Source of the DNA: Chthoniobacter flavus
Lineage (GTDB): Bacteria; Verrucomicrobiota; Verrucomicrobiia; Chthoniobacterales; Terrimicrobiaceae
Reading direction: 5' to 3'
DNA length: 8,388 nt
NCBI GenBank assembly: GCA_945863785.1
Contig: CAMBAQ010000080.1
Span: 1 to 8,388, forward strand
Shown: piece by piece, positions 1 to 5,578 of the stretch
Numbering within the stretch: the first letter of the stretch is position 1
Layout: each line of letters begins with the position of its first letter
Notes under the pieces: generated by a model
Databases searched by the model: none
Told to the model about the DNA's origin: nothing
What the model saw: the letters and a program-made list of their open reading frames with translations, nothing else
Made by a program: the position numbers and the translations under genes

Positions 1-28
1 CTGCATGTTTTCATTGGTTCCTTGTGAA

Positions 29-469
29 TTATTTCTTCTCCCCATCTTGGATAGCCAAAATCTCGCCTATCAATTTCGCAAGACTCTGCGGGGAGTAAAT
101 CGAAACACCAGCGATAGTTTGGCCGTAGAGTCGTCCGAAATGGGTTTTGTCGCCAGTCACGAGGGCCTGGCATCGGTGCTGGATCGCGGATGCCAGCACG
201 GGGCGGTCTTTTTCTGGCAGGAGCATGGCGAGGCTTGGAGTGGATAAGGAGGGCGGGCTTGAGAGTCGGGAAATGCCGTGTAGAAGATTCTCGAAATCGG
301 GCAGGATGGATGGGAATTTTTGTTCCAAATTCCGGCGGGCCTCGGCGATCACATACTCATCCGCAACGCATTCATGCCCGCAGACCTGGATTTCCTCGAC
401 GAGTCGGCGGATGGCTCCTACGGATTTGGCCGCAGAGAATAGGATATTGGCATCGAGGAAAATGCGCAT
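29..469 (-). CDS. PIN-domain ribonuclease toxin of a type II toxin-antitoxin pair
   Basis: The 146-residue product has the spacing and acidic residues of a PIN domain. The N-terminal strand MRIFLDANILF gives D6. E43 lies in the helix YVIAEARRN, D88 in PEKDRPVLASA and D107 in ALVTGDKTHFG. These four positions match the Mg2+-binding carboxylates of PIN nucleases, which usually cleave RNA. The length is normal for the single-domain PIN toxins found in antitoxin-toxin operons. The ATG lies 3 nt after the stop codon of the AbrB/MazE-like gene upstream. No clear Shine-Dalgarno site is visible, so translational coupling to the antitoxin is likely. The catalytic set looks intact, so the gene is probably active. 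Its RNA target cannot be read from the sequence. The stop codon lies only 28 nt from the window edge, so further downstream genes are not visible. Confidence 0.9.
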   Translation of the reverse strand: MRIFLDANILFSAAKSVGAIRRLVEEIQVCGHECVADEYVIAEARRNLEQKFPSILPDFENLLHGISRLSSPPSLSTPSLAMLLPEKDRPVLASAIQHRCQALVTGDKTHFGRLYGQTIAGVSIYSPQSLAKLIGEILAIQDGEKK

Positions 470-472
470 TGG

Positions 473-718
473 CTACAGGGTCGAGAGGGGCGTTTGTGTT
501 TTGAACCAGGCGTCCAAGTCGGCCTCGGCCTGGTCGAACTCGGCGATTCGCTCGTCCGAATAAATTTCGATGGGCACGGTGACAGCAGGACGCAGGAGAA
601 TACCTTCCGCCGTGGTTTCAGCAATGAGGTTGTCTAGTGGGCGCATTCCTGCGGCCTCACGCATTTTCGCAGGCAAGGCAATGAGTCCACGGCCAGATAT
701 GGAGAGCGTAGCTTTCAT
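473..718 (-). CDS. AbrB/MazE-type antitoxin
   Basis: The 81-residue product from the preferred ATG at 718 opens with MKATLSISGRGLIALPAKMR. This is the swapped-hairpin AbrB/MazE/SpoVT DNA-binding fold, which typically reads 'tvsskGqlviPkeiR'. The C-terminal half (roughly residues 48-81, from IEIYSDERIAEF) is charged and helical, as expected for the segment that wraps and neutralises the toxin. It directly precedes the PIN gene. By family precedent the protein should bind both its own promoter and the toxin. A longer form starting at 760 is open and has GGTGG six bases upstream, but it would add a hydrophobic MAFAVFLLFCIISP leader that is foreign to this family. I therefore place the start at 718. 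The true start is the main uncertainty. Confidence 0.85.
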   Translation of the reverse strand: MKATLSISGRGLIALPAKMREAAGMRPLDNLIAETTAEGILLRPAVTVPIEIYSDERIAEFDQAEADLDAWFKTQTPLSTL

Positions 719-766
719 AGGGCTAATAATGCAGAAAAGCAGAAAAACTGCAAACGCCATTTTCGA

Positions 767-821
767 CCACCCTGTAATTCAACAGCGTGAGTGCTGAATT
801 TGGCAAAACGCTCTAGGGTGG
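767..821. promoter_or_regulatory. Nested inverted repeats upstream of the antitoxin, probable operator/promoter
   Basis: A perfect 7-bp inverted repeat (CCACCCT at 767-773, AGGGTGG at 815-821) encloses a second one (AATTCA at 776-781, TGAATT at 795-800). On the minus strand TTGCCA, 18 bp, then TTGAAT could serve as a -35/-10 pair. That would overlap the inner repeat and start transcription near 770. AbrB/MazE antitoxins usually repress their own promoter by binding palindromes, so this is the natural operator. The promoter hexamers are weak matches. Confidence 0.45.
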
Positions 822-837
822 GCGCTGTGGTAGAGTT

Positions 838-847
838 CTCGCGCGAG
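838..847. other. 10-bp perfect palindrome between two minus-strand genes
   Basis: CTCGCGCGAG is a perfect palindrome lying 17 nt past the stop codon of the 522-residue gene and upstream of the toxin-antitoxin pair. It has no unpaired loop and can form only a very short hairpin, so it does not look like an intrinsic terminator. A protein-binding site is possible, but nothing else supports a role. Confidence 0.2.
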
Positions 848-863
848 TAAAACAGTTTTTTTA

Positions 864-2432
864 TCAATCAAGAAATCGTTCGTTAAGCTCGGTTACTAAA
901 TCGCGTATCTTTGTAATGCCGACATCGATCTTATCGGAATCTTTGAGAAATATCGTCTTCTCTAACGAGAGGCCCATGCCTCCAAGGCCTCCGGCCCTTT
1001 CTTCGCCGACATCGCACGGAACCAAATCCACAAAGGCCATCGCGGCAGTTAGCTCTGGCGCGTAATCGGTAAATCCATAGCTATCAAGAATCGAATCAAA
1101 TCGCATTTGCGCATCGTCATCGGAGTCCTCGTCGTCATCGGAACTCTCATTTATTAAATCCAAGACTTCATTCATTGTTTCGATCGCGACTTCCCACTCA
1201 CTCTCGAATTCCAAGTATTTGGGATCATTACTGTCGATCTCGTCATCGACTATCACTGCCCAATGGTGCTCGCAGGTATCATCTTCGTCGGGGTTGTTTT
1301 TTCTCCCGCATATCGGGCAATCTTCTAAAGCGCCTGGCTCTGGATACTCATCCTCTTCTTCGTCCTCTTCTGCAGAGGCTTCTTCAGGGGGCCTCAAAAT
1401 ATCTCCAAAGAGCTTGATGAAGGCAGTTTCTTTTCTGCGGTCCTGCTCCTCGGGAGAGTCGGGTTGAAAACCTTGGCACATGCGGTGGGCGTATTCGTCG
1501 AAATCGCAAAGCCCTAGAAGCGCAGCTAATGGCAGGAAGAGACCGGCGCTGTGCATGCCATTCATCAACATGAATTGGGCTCTCTGGGTACGGGTCAGCT
1601 TGGCCATTCCTCGAGCAAGGATGGGGGCGGCCTCATCAATTCCCATCTTGAGGCCGCGACCCCAAATGCACTGCGAAAGCAGACGGCGCTGAGTGGTCAC
1701 AAAAAGATCGTGGATGTCGCTGGGGACGTCCTCTGGATCGTATTCGAGTTGGCCCGCGAGCAGATCGCGGATGAGCGAGTCGGGCATCTGGATGGAGTCT
1801 TCAAAATCCCGATAAGTGCAGAAGGCCGAGTAGATGCCGAAATTCCCAGCAGTCATGTGCGGGTGTGTGGCATCTTCAAAAGCGATAGCCTCCAGCAGGG
1901 CTTGGGATGACGACTCGATAGGGTGCCCTGCAGCGGTCTTGAGCAGTGAAATGAAAAACTCACCATCACGTTCACAGACTTTTTGACGGGCAGTTTTGAG
2001 GAGCGGAATGTCGCTTTGGAGTTTGAGAGTGAATGCAGGGTCTATGGCGAAAACCTCTCCGCCGGGAAGATGAACGGCCAAATTTTCTGGATTCGCCATT
2101 CTCATATTGAGGCCAGCGATTTCGCCGGCTATGGGCGAGGAACTGCGGTCTCCAAGCTGATCGAAGACTTTTTTCCTCTGGGCCATTTCGCGAGCCATCT
2201 CGTAGCGCGGGATGTGCCACTGGCGCGTCTGAAATAGAGTCCCCTCCCCCGTCACGGCAACGAAATGCCAGACGCCCATGACATGGGTTTGCCAGGGGCC
2301 ATTGGCAGTAGAGACACGCTCGGTGCCGCCTTTTCGAAGCGCTCCAAAAAGCGCAGATGTGCCGCAGGTGCCGATCAAATCGACATCAAAGTCGGCTTTG
2401 GTCATTGAAATCATCAAGTCGGAGGAGGTCAT
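864..2432 (-). CDS. Uncharacterised acidic protein with a zinc-knuckle-like motif
   Basis: I do not recognise this 522-residue family. The N-terminus (residues 18-70; DLIGTCGTSALFGALRKGG, then HVMGVWHFVAVTGEG) reads like an alpha/beta fold. The middle (about 140-345) looks mostly helical. Residues 355-362 and 429-440 are strongly acidic (EDEEEDE; SDDDEDSDDD). Between them is DCPICGRKN...DTCEHH, with C372, C375, C387 and H389/H390 able to bind one zinc ion. There is no signal peptide or membrane segment, so it should be cytoplasmic. It stands alone, divergent from the macrodomain-like gene. The first ATG (2432) is used, but ATGs at residues 7 and 10 are equally possible because none has a Shine-Dalgarno site. 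A nucleic-acid or protein-binding role is conceivable but unproven. Consistent codon use and length make it a real gene. Confidence 0.85.
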   Translation of the reverse strand: MTSSDLMISMTKADFDVDLIGTCGTSALFGALRKGGTERVSTANGPWQTHVMGVWHFVAVTGEGTLFQTRQWHIPRYEMAREMAQRKKVFDQLGDRSSSPIAGEIAGLNMRMANPENLAVHLPGGEVFAIDPAFTLKLQSDIPLLKTARQKVCERDGEFFISLLKTAAGHPIESSSQALLEAIAFEDATHPHMTAGNFGIYSAFCTYRDFEDSIQMPDSLIRDLLAGQLEYDPEDVPSDIHDLFVTTQRRLLSQCIWGRGLKMGIDEAAPILARGMAKLTRTQRAQFMLMNGMHSAGLFLPLAALLGLCDFDEYAHRMCQGFQPDSPEEQDRRKETAFIKLFGDILRPPEEASAEEDEEEDEYPEPGALEDCPICGRKNNPDEDDTCEHHWAVIVDDEIDSNDPKYLEFESEWEVAIETMNEVLDLINESSDDDEDSDDDAQMRFDSILDSYGFTDYAPELTAAMAFVDLVPCDVGEERAGGLGGMGLSLEKTIFLKDSDKIDVGITKIRDLVTELNERFLD

Positions 2433-2469
2433 AAAGGTGGGAAGGTGAAAGGTAGGAAGGTGAAAGGTA
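2433..2469. repeat. 15-bp tandem repeat abutting the start codon of the 522-residue gene
   Basis: AAAGGTGGGAAGGTG (2433-2447) is followed by AAAGGTAGGAAGGTG (2448-2462), which differs at one base, and by a partial third copy, AAAGGTA (2463-2469). On the minus strand this is a pyrimidine-rich leader of ACCTTTC/CACCTTCC units ending exactly at the ATG. It contains no Shine-Dalgarno sequence. Copy-number change would alter the leader length without touching the reading frame. Confidence 0.75.
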
Positions 2470-2502
2470 AAAGTGGCGAGTAACTGGTGGCGGGACGGGG
2501 AG

Positions 2503-2719
2503 AGTTTTAAGAATCGGAGCGAAGCGGAGAAAGACTGCCGCAGGCAGCCCGAAGGGTGAAATTTAGTTTCATCAATTAAGCATTAAGTTTTAAGACGAAA
2601 CGGTCAGACACAGGTAACATGTCAGGACATAGGGACAGCATGGTGATTTTTGCTCTGCATTTTAGCACGGACGAAGTCGCAGGAAATGCAACACGGGGGA
2701 AAGAAGTTTTAAGACTCGG
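2503..2719. repeat. Three copies of AGTTTTAAGA, the outer two extended
   Basis: AGTTTTAAGAATCGG lies at 2503-2517, AGTTTTAAGAC at 2586-2596 and AGTTTTAAGACTCGG at 2705-2719. All three point the same way. The outer two share 14 of 15 bases and bracket about 200 bp that contains the insertion-sequence-like repeats. They could be remnants of an insertion or a short dispersed genomic repeat. Confidence 0.4.
2603..2637. repeat. Imperfect tandem repeats resembling an insertion-sequence end
   Basis: GTCAGACACAGGTAACA (2603-2619) and GTCAGGACATAGGGACA (2621-2637) are related once a small gap is allowed, with their starts 18 bp apart. Multiple terminal repeats of TGT...ACA type are known from the ends of IS21-like and related elements. 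No transposase gene or second end is visible in the window, so this would be a solitary remnant. Confidence 0.3.
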
Positions 2720-2811
2720 CGTGTAGCGATCGCACCTCATTATTTCATTTTTAAGGATGAAATGGGATGAATCCTTGTTCGCAACTTTCCGAGTAGTTAC
2801 TAGTTTTTAAA

Positions 2812-3912
2812 ATGAAGCAGCCCCAATTTCTAACGCACTCAATCATTGTTCCAACAGAAACAAGGGAGCGCACCGATGTCTACTTGGGCCAACTTACTGC
2901 GGGAGCGAGCCAAGCTGGGAAACTCCTTGCTGCTCGAATAAATCAGAAGCCGATCAGAAGTTTTTCCGACTCCGATCTTCTTGCCGAATTGCTCAAAACG
3001 AAAATACCTCAAATCTTCGCAGAGAGTATGGTGCGGGGAGATGGTTCCGATTGGAATCTTGTTGAACTCGGTCTGCTGGGTGACATTTCCGTTGGCGTGC
3101 CAGTGGAGATTTATGACAATGGGCATCATACCAATCCTGTCGTTTATGATAGGCCATTTCAGGGGACGCTTGTCTTTACTCCCGGCGCTCTCCTTCGGAA
3201 CGGCTGTGATTGCACTCCAGCCGATTGGAATGAGGTTGTAGGCTCGGACAGCACGATCTCCCCCGAGGGATTCTTTTCACTCTACGAGCGCAGACTTTTA
3301 CCGGTCTTGGAATGGATCAACACAAGATCTTCCGAAACTGGATCGCCTGCATTTATTACAGTTCCCGGATTGGGGTGTGGTCAATTTGCGGGCCCATTTT
3401 GCGGGACTATTGGAAAAATGCTTGAATCCGTTCTTCGACGATTACTCGCAGAAAACGCTGCCGATCTGCCACACATTCGCGCTCTTTATTTCGACCCATA
3501 TAGCGAATGCGCAAACCAGCGTGAGAAAATCTATGGAATCGATTTTTTGGTTCGTCCTCTCCGAGCTTCAGGAAATGCAAATAAGCCCCAACTTTGCCCG
3601 CCCAAAGCTTACGAAGAATCGCCAGGAGAATTTGATGGATGTGAATTATATAGCATCGTTGCCTGGGATCATGTCTCCTGGCCGGGCAACGATTTCTTCA
3701 TCGGGTCACGTTGTACCGACGATGGAGTCAAAGCAGCCGCCACAGACTCCATGTACCGACTGACTGGTATCAAGGGCCAATATGACAAGAACTGCAACAA
3801 ATACCAACCTCCTAAAGATTTCCACAACTGGGGTGAGGTTATAAAACAGAGCGGCAAGCAATTCCCTGTGGATTCGCTTGAGATATTGCAAGGGCGTGCT
3901 CGGAAGCAATAA
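2812..3912 (+). CDS. Macrodomain-like protein, possibly circularly permuted
   Basis: The 366-residue product has no signal peptide or membrane segment. Residues 178-192 read SPAFITVPGLGCGQF, which resembles the macrodomain loop 'PxxGtGxxGf' that holds the ADP-ribose diphosphate. It is followed by a helix (IGKMLESVLRRLLAE) and a strand (HIRALYFDPYSE). Further on, residues 279-314 (LYSIVAWDHVSW, GNDFFIG, TDDGVKAAATDSM) resemble the opening macrodomain element 'aiVNaaNs...GGGgvdgaI..aag', with D and H where N is usual. The order is thus the reverse of a normal macrodomain, hence the suggestion of permutation. This is inference from motifs, not a proven homology. The first 100 residues are unrecognised. 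No Shine-Dalgarno site precedes the ATG. The gene is convergent with fic, and its role could be ADP-ribose binding or hydrolysis. Confidence 0.7.
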   Translation: MKQPQFLTHSIIVPTETRERTDVYLGQLTAGASQAGKLLAARINQKPIRSFSDSDLLAELLKTKIPQIFAESMVRGDGSDWNLVELGLLGDISVGVPVEIYDNGHHTNPVVYDRPFQGTLVFTPGALLRNGCDCTPADWNEVVGSDSTISPEGFFSLYERRLLPVLEWINTRSSETGSPAFITVPGLGCGQFAGPFCGTIGKMLESVLRRLLAENAADLPHIRALYFDPYSECANQREKIYGIDFLVRPLRASGNANKPQLCPPKAYEESPGEFDGCELYSIVAWDHVSWPGNDFFIGSRCTDDGVKAAATDSMYRLTGIKGQYDKNCNKYQPPKDFHNWGEVIKQSGKQFPVDSLEILQGRARKQ

Positions 3913-3969
3913 CGGACACCCATCGGCAAAATCCACTATAAGTCCGCAACCATCCGGCATGGTGAACTT

Positions 3970-3993
3970 CTGCCAACGGCTCTCCGCTGGCAG
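3970..3993 (+). other. Stable hairpin downstream of the macrodomain-like gene
   Basis: CTGCCA (3970-3975) pairs with TGGCAG (3988-3993), and after one A/C mismatch CGG pairs with CCG around a CTCT loop. It begins 58 nt after the stop codon. No T-run follows on either strand, so it is not a standard intrinsic terminator. It may protect the 3' end of the mRNA or mark a processed transcript. Confidence 0.45.
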
Positions 3994-4064
3994 GAAAGTC
4001 AAATCGTGCTCACGTCCGCCAACGCGCTCGGGAGCTAGCTGCGGCGGGATGGCAGCCTTCTCTG

Positions 4065-4099
4065 TCTGCCTTCACGCTTCGCAAATCCGGCGTGAAGCA
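4065..4099 (+). repeat. Single diverged copy of the 35-bp hairpin repeat, downstream of fic
   Basis: This unit is exactly the same length as the four units at 5341-5480 and shares their layout: TCTGCC, left arm TTCACGC, a 12-nt loop, right arm GCGTGAA, then GCA. Its 7-bp stem is perfect. It lies 72 nt past the fic stop codon. It is also followed by a GCGGGAGGG-type sequence, like the GTGGCGGGATGG that follows the array at 5480, so the homology extends past the unit. Confidence 0.7.
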
Positions 4100-4170
4100 G
4101 TCGCGGGAGGGCAGGAAAATTTACGGAAAAGACGATTATTTGAACCACGGATGAGGCTAATGGGCACGGA

Positions 4171-5217
4171 TCACGGTAGCGCATACCAGGTTGATCGCCC
4201 TCCGCCGTGGCGGACCAGAAGGCCTTTTTTAACCAGTGCGGTGAAGATGGCTTTGAGTGTGTTGGGGCTTGCCTCGGCTTCGCGCACCATGTCGCGGGTT
4301 GTGACGCGACCATTGTCGCGCACATAATCCAGAATTTTAACGGCCAACTCCGGCAGGACGGCCATGGCATTTTTTTCGCGCTCAACCTTCACGGCCAAGC
4401 GTCGCTTCTGCTGCTGCATGGCGCGCATGAAAAAGGTAATCCAAGGTTGCCAATTCGGAGTCTCAGTGCGGATGGTGCCTTGCGTCTGCCGCAAGGCCAA
4501 GTAGTAGCCTTCTTTGCTATTCTCGATCACCGATTCCAGTGATGAATACGGCACATAAGCATAGCCAGCCTGCAATAATAAGAGGGTGGTCAGGATGCGG
4601 CTCAATCGACCGTTGCCGTCCTGGAATGGGTGAATTTCCAAAAAGGTAACGATGAACACGGCGACGATCAGCAGCGGGTGAATGCGCTTCAACTCGCGGG
4701 CGTCATTCAACCATTTCAGCAACTCTGCCATGCGGCGCGGCGTGTCGAAAGGCGTAGCCGTCTCGAACACAATGCCGATCATGTTGCCGGTTGCGTCGAA
4801 GGCTCCCACATCATTGCGCAAGGTCTTGTATTCACCACGGTGCCGCTCGTCTTTATCGCTGTGGCGCAAAAGGTCGCGGTGAAGTTGTTTGATATGGTTT
4901 TCCGTGATAGGAATCTCGGCCCATGCGTGGAAGATGGTTTCCATGACATCGGCATAGCCGGCGACTTCCTGCTCGTCGCGACTGCTGAAGCGTTGGATTT
5001 CTAGGTTGGCAAGCAGGCGCTCAACATCTCGGTCGGTCATCTTGCTCCCCTCAATGCGGGTGGAAGATCCGATACTTTCGATGGTGGCGACATGGCGCAG
5101 CGCCTTTAGGCGCTCCGGCGCCAGGGTTCCAAGGGCGCGCCATGCACCCTTAAACTCGTCAACCTCACTAATCAGAGCCAGCAATTCCGATGTGATTTGA
5201 ATGGTTTCTGCCTGCAT
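4171..5217 (-). CDS. Fic family protein (class II AMP-transferase) with C-terminal winged helix
   Basis: The 348-residue product contains the complete Fic catalytic loop HPFQDGNGRLSR (196-207), with H196 as the general base. Fic enzymes usually transfer AMP from ATP to a hydroxyl on a target protein. Residues 52-57 (STRIEG) fit the [S/T]xxxE[G/N] inhibitory motif. It is placed N-terminally, which makes this a class II, self-inhibited Fic whose E56 would block productive ATP binding. The flap region is visible at RGEYKTLRNDVGAFD (about 127-141). Residues 285-348 (LAVKILDYVRDNGRVTTRDM...GLLVRHGGGRSTWYAL) form a winged helix-turn-helix that may bind DNA. The N-terminal part resembles the Fic_N region. 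No separate antitoxin gene is adjacent, as expected for class II. The ATG has no Shine-Dalgarno site. The target protein is unknown. Confidence 0.93.
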   Translation of the reverse strand: MQAETIQITSELLALISEVDEFKGAWRALGTLAPERLKALRHVATIESIGSSTRIEGSKMTDRDVERLLANLEIQRFSSRDEQEVAGYADVMETIFHAWAEIPITENHIKQLHRDLLRHSDKDERHRGEYKTLRNDVGAFDATGNMIGIVFETATPFDTPRRMAELLKWLNDARELKRIHPLLIVAVFIVTFLEIHPFQDGNGRLSRILTTLLLLQAGYAYVPYSSLESVIENSKEGYYLALRQTQGTIRTETPNWQPWITFFMRAMQQQKRRLAVKVEREKNAMAVLPELAVKILDYVRDNGRVTTRDMVREAEASPNTLKAIFTALVKKGLLVRHGGGRSTWYALP

Positions 5218-5219
5218 GA

Positions 5220-5284
5220 TACCGGAATATATACCGGATTAAACCGGAATAACAACCCGAAAAACTACCAGATTATACCCGATT
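5220..5284. repeat. Six phased 9-bp repeats in the fic promoter, probable operator
   Basis: Related 9-mers start at 5220 (TACCGGAAT), 5232 (TACCGGATT), 5242 (AACCGGAAT), 5254 (AACCCGAAA), 5266 (TACCAGATT) and 5276 (TACCCGATT). The steps are 12, 10, 12, 12 and 10 bp, close to one helical turn, so all sites face the same side of the DNA. They run from just upstream of the fic ATG across the -10 box. Cooperative binding by a repressor is likely. The winged helix of Fic itself is a candidate for autoregulation, but that is inference. Confidence 0.7.
5272..5277 (-). promoter_or_regulatory. -10 box of the fic promoter
   Basis: The minus strand reads TATAAT here, a perfect sigma70-type -10. Transcription would start near 5265 and give a leader of about 48 nt. 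The hexamer 17 bp upstream (GTGATG) is a weak -35 match. The box lies inside the phased repeats at 5266-5284, so a bound repressor would block polymerase. Confidence 0.5.
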
Positions 5285-5340
5285 GGTTTTTTTGCATCAC
5301 GAAACCGAGTGACGAAGAAAACTGAAACGGAATGTGACGC

Positions 5341-5480
5341 TCCGCCTTCGCGCTTCGCGACTACGGCGTGATGCATCCGCCTTCGTACCTCGCAACTCAG
5401 GCGCGAAGCATCCGCCTTCGCGCTTCGCGACTACGGCGTGATGCATCCGCCTTCGCGCTTCGCGACTACGGCGTGATGCA
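5341..5480 (+). repeat. Four tandem 35-bp hairpin-forming repeats
   Basis: Units lie at 5341-5375, 5376-5410, 5411-5445 and 5446-5480 with no spacers. Units 1, 3 and 4 are identical; unit 2 is diverged. Each begins TCCGCC and ends GCA, with arms TTCGCGC/GCGTGAT (units 1, 3, 4) or TTCGTAC/GCGCGAA (unit 2) around a 12-nt loop. The fourth pair of the stem is G-U, G-C or A-U in different copies (counting 4065-4099), which is covariation. The array lies about 100 nt past the stop codon of the gene at 5579, so REP-like 3' elements are one reading. Confidence 0.9.
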
Positions 5481-5578
5481 GTGGCGGGATGGAAACGTAG
5501 GCAGAGAGAGCATTTTTGTGATGCAGATTATTGGGAAAATCAAATTGGGGATCTTAAAATCTGCGATTTCGAAATTTT

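Larger units (their letters stand above)
2433..2811. other. Gene-free divergent intergenic region rich in short repeats
   Basis: This 379-bp stretch separates the minus-strand 522-residue gene from the plus-strand macrodomain-like gene, so both promoters should lie here. I see no convincing sigma70-type pair for either. It holds the 15-bp tandem repeat, a short hairpin CTGCC-GCA-GGCAG (2535-2547), three copies of AGTTTTAAGA, and the tandem imperfect repeats at 2603-2637. A 35-codon open frame at 2619-2726 has no features of a real gene. Confidence 0.6.
5218..5578. other. Gene-free region between the 135-residue gene and fic
   Basis: This 361-bp stretch holds the fic promoter and phased repeats (5220-5284), the four 35-bp units (5341-5480), a trailing GTGGCGGGATGG (5481-5492) and an AT-rich tail with the palindrome ATTTCGAAAT (5566-5575) just past the stop codon of the gene at 5579. 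Open frames crossing the array are products of the repeat. I see no gene here. Confidence 0.6.

Noticed and set aside
473..760. Longer antitoxin with a hydrophobic N-terminal leader acting as a signal peptide
   Set aside because: The AbrB/MazE fold normally begins within a few residues of the start, and the ATG at 718 fits it exactly; secretion of a DNA-binding antitoxin makes no sense.
2619..2726. 35-codon plus-strand open frame in the divergent region
   Set aside because: It starts inside the insertion-sequence-like repeats, has no ribosome binding site or promoter, and its product shows no recognisable pattern.
3970..3993. Intrinsic terminator for the macrodomain-like gene
   Set aside because: The stem is strong, but the bases after it (GAAAGTC) contain no T-run on the coding strand; kept only as a hairpin.
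3878..4327. 149-codon plus-strand open frame between the macrodomain-like gene and fic
   Set aside because: It overlaps the ends of two well-supported genes and runs through a hairpin and a 35-bp repeat; composition is unlike a protein (Arg/Ser-rich shadow).
4630..5004. 124-codon plus-strand open frame opposite fic
   Set aside because: It lies wholly inside the fic coding sequence, whose motifs are unambiguous; a shadow frame.
5341..5480. CRISPR-like array
   Set aside because: The 35-bp units are directly contiguous, with no unique spacers, and no cas genes are nearby.
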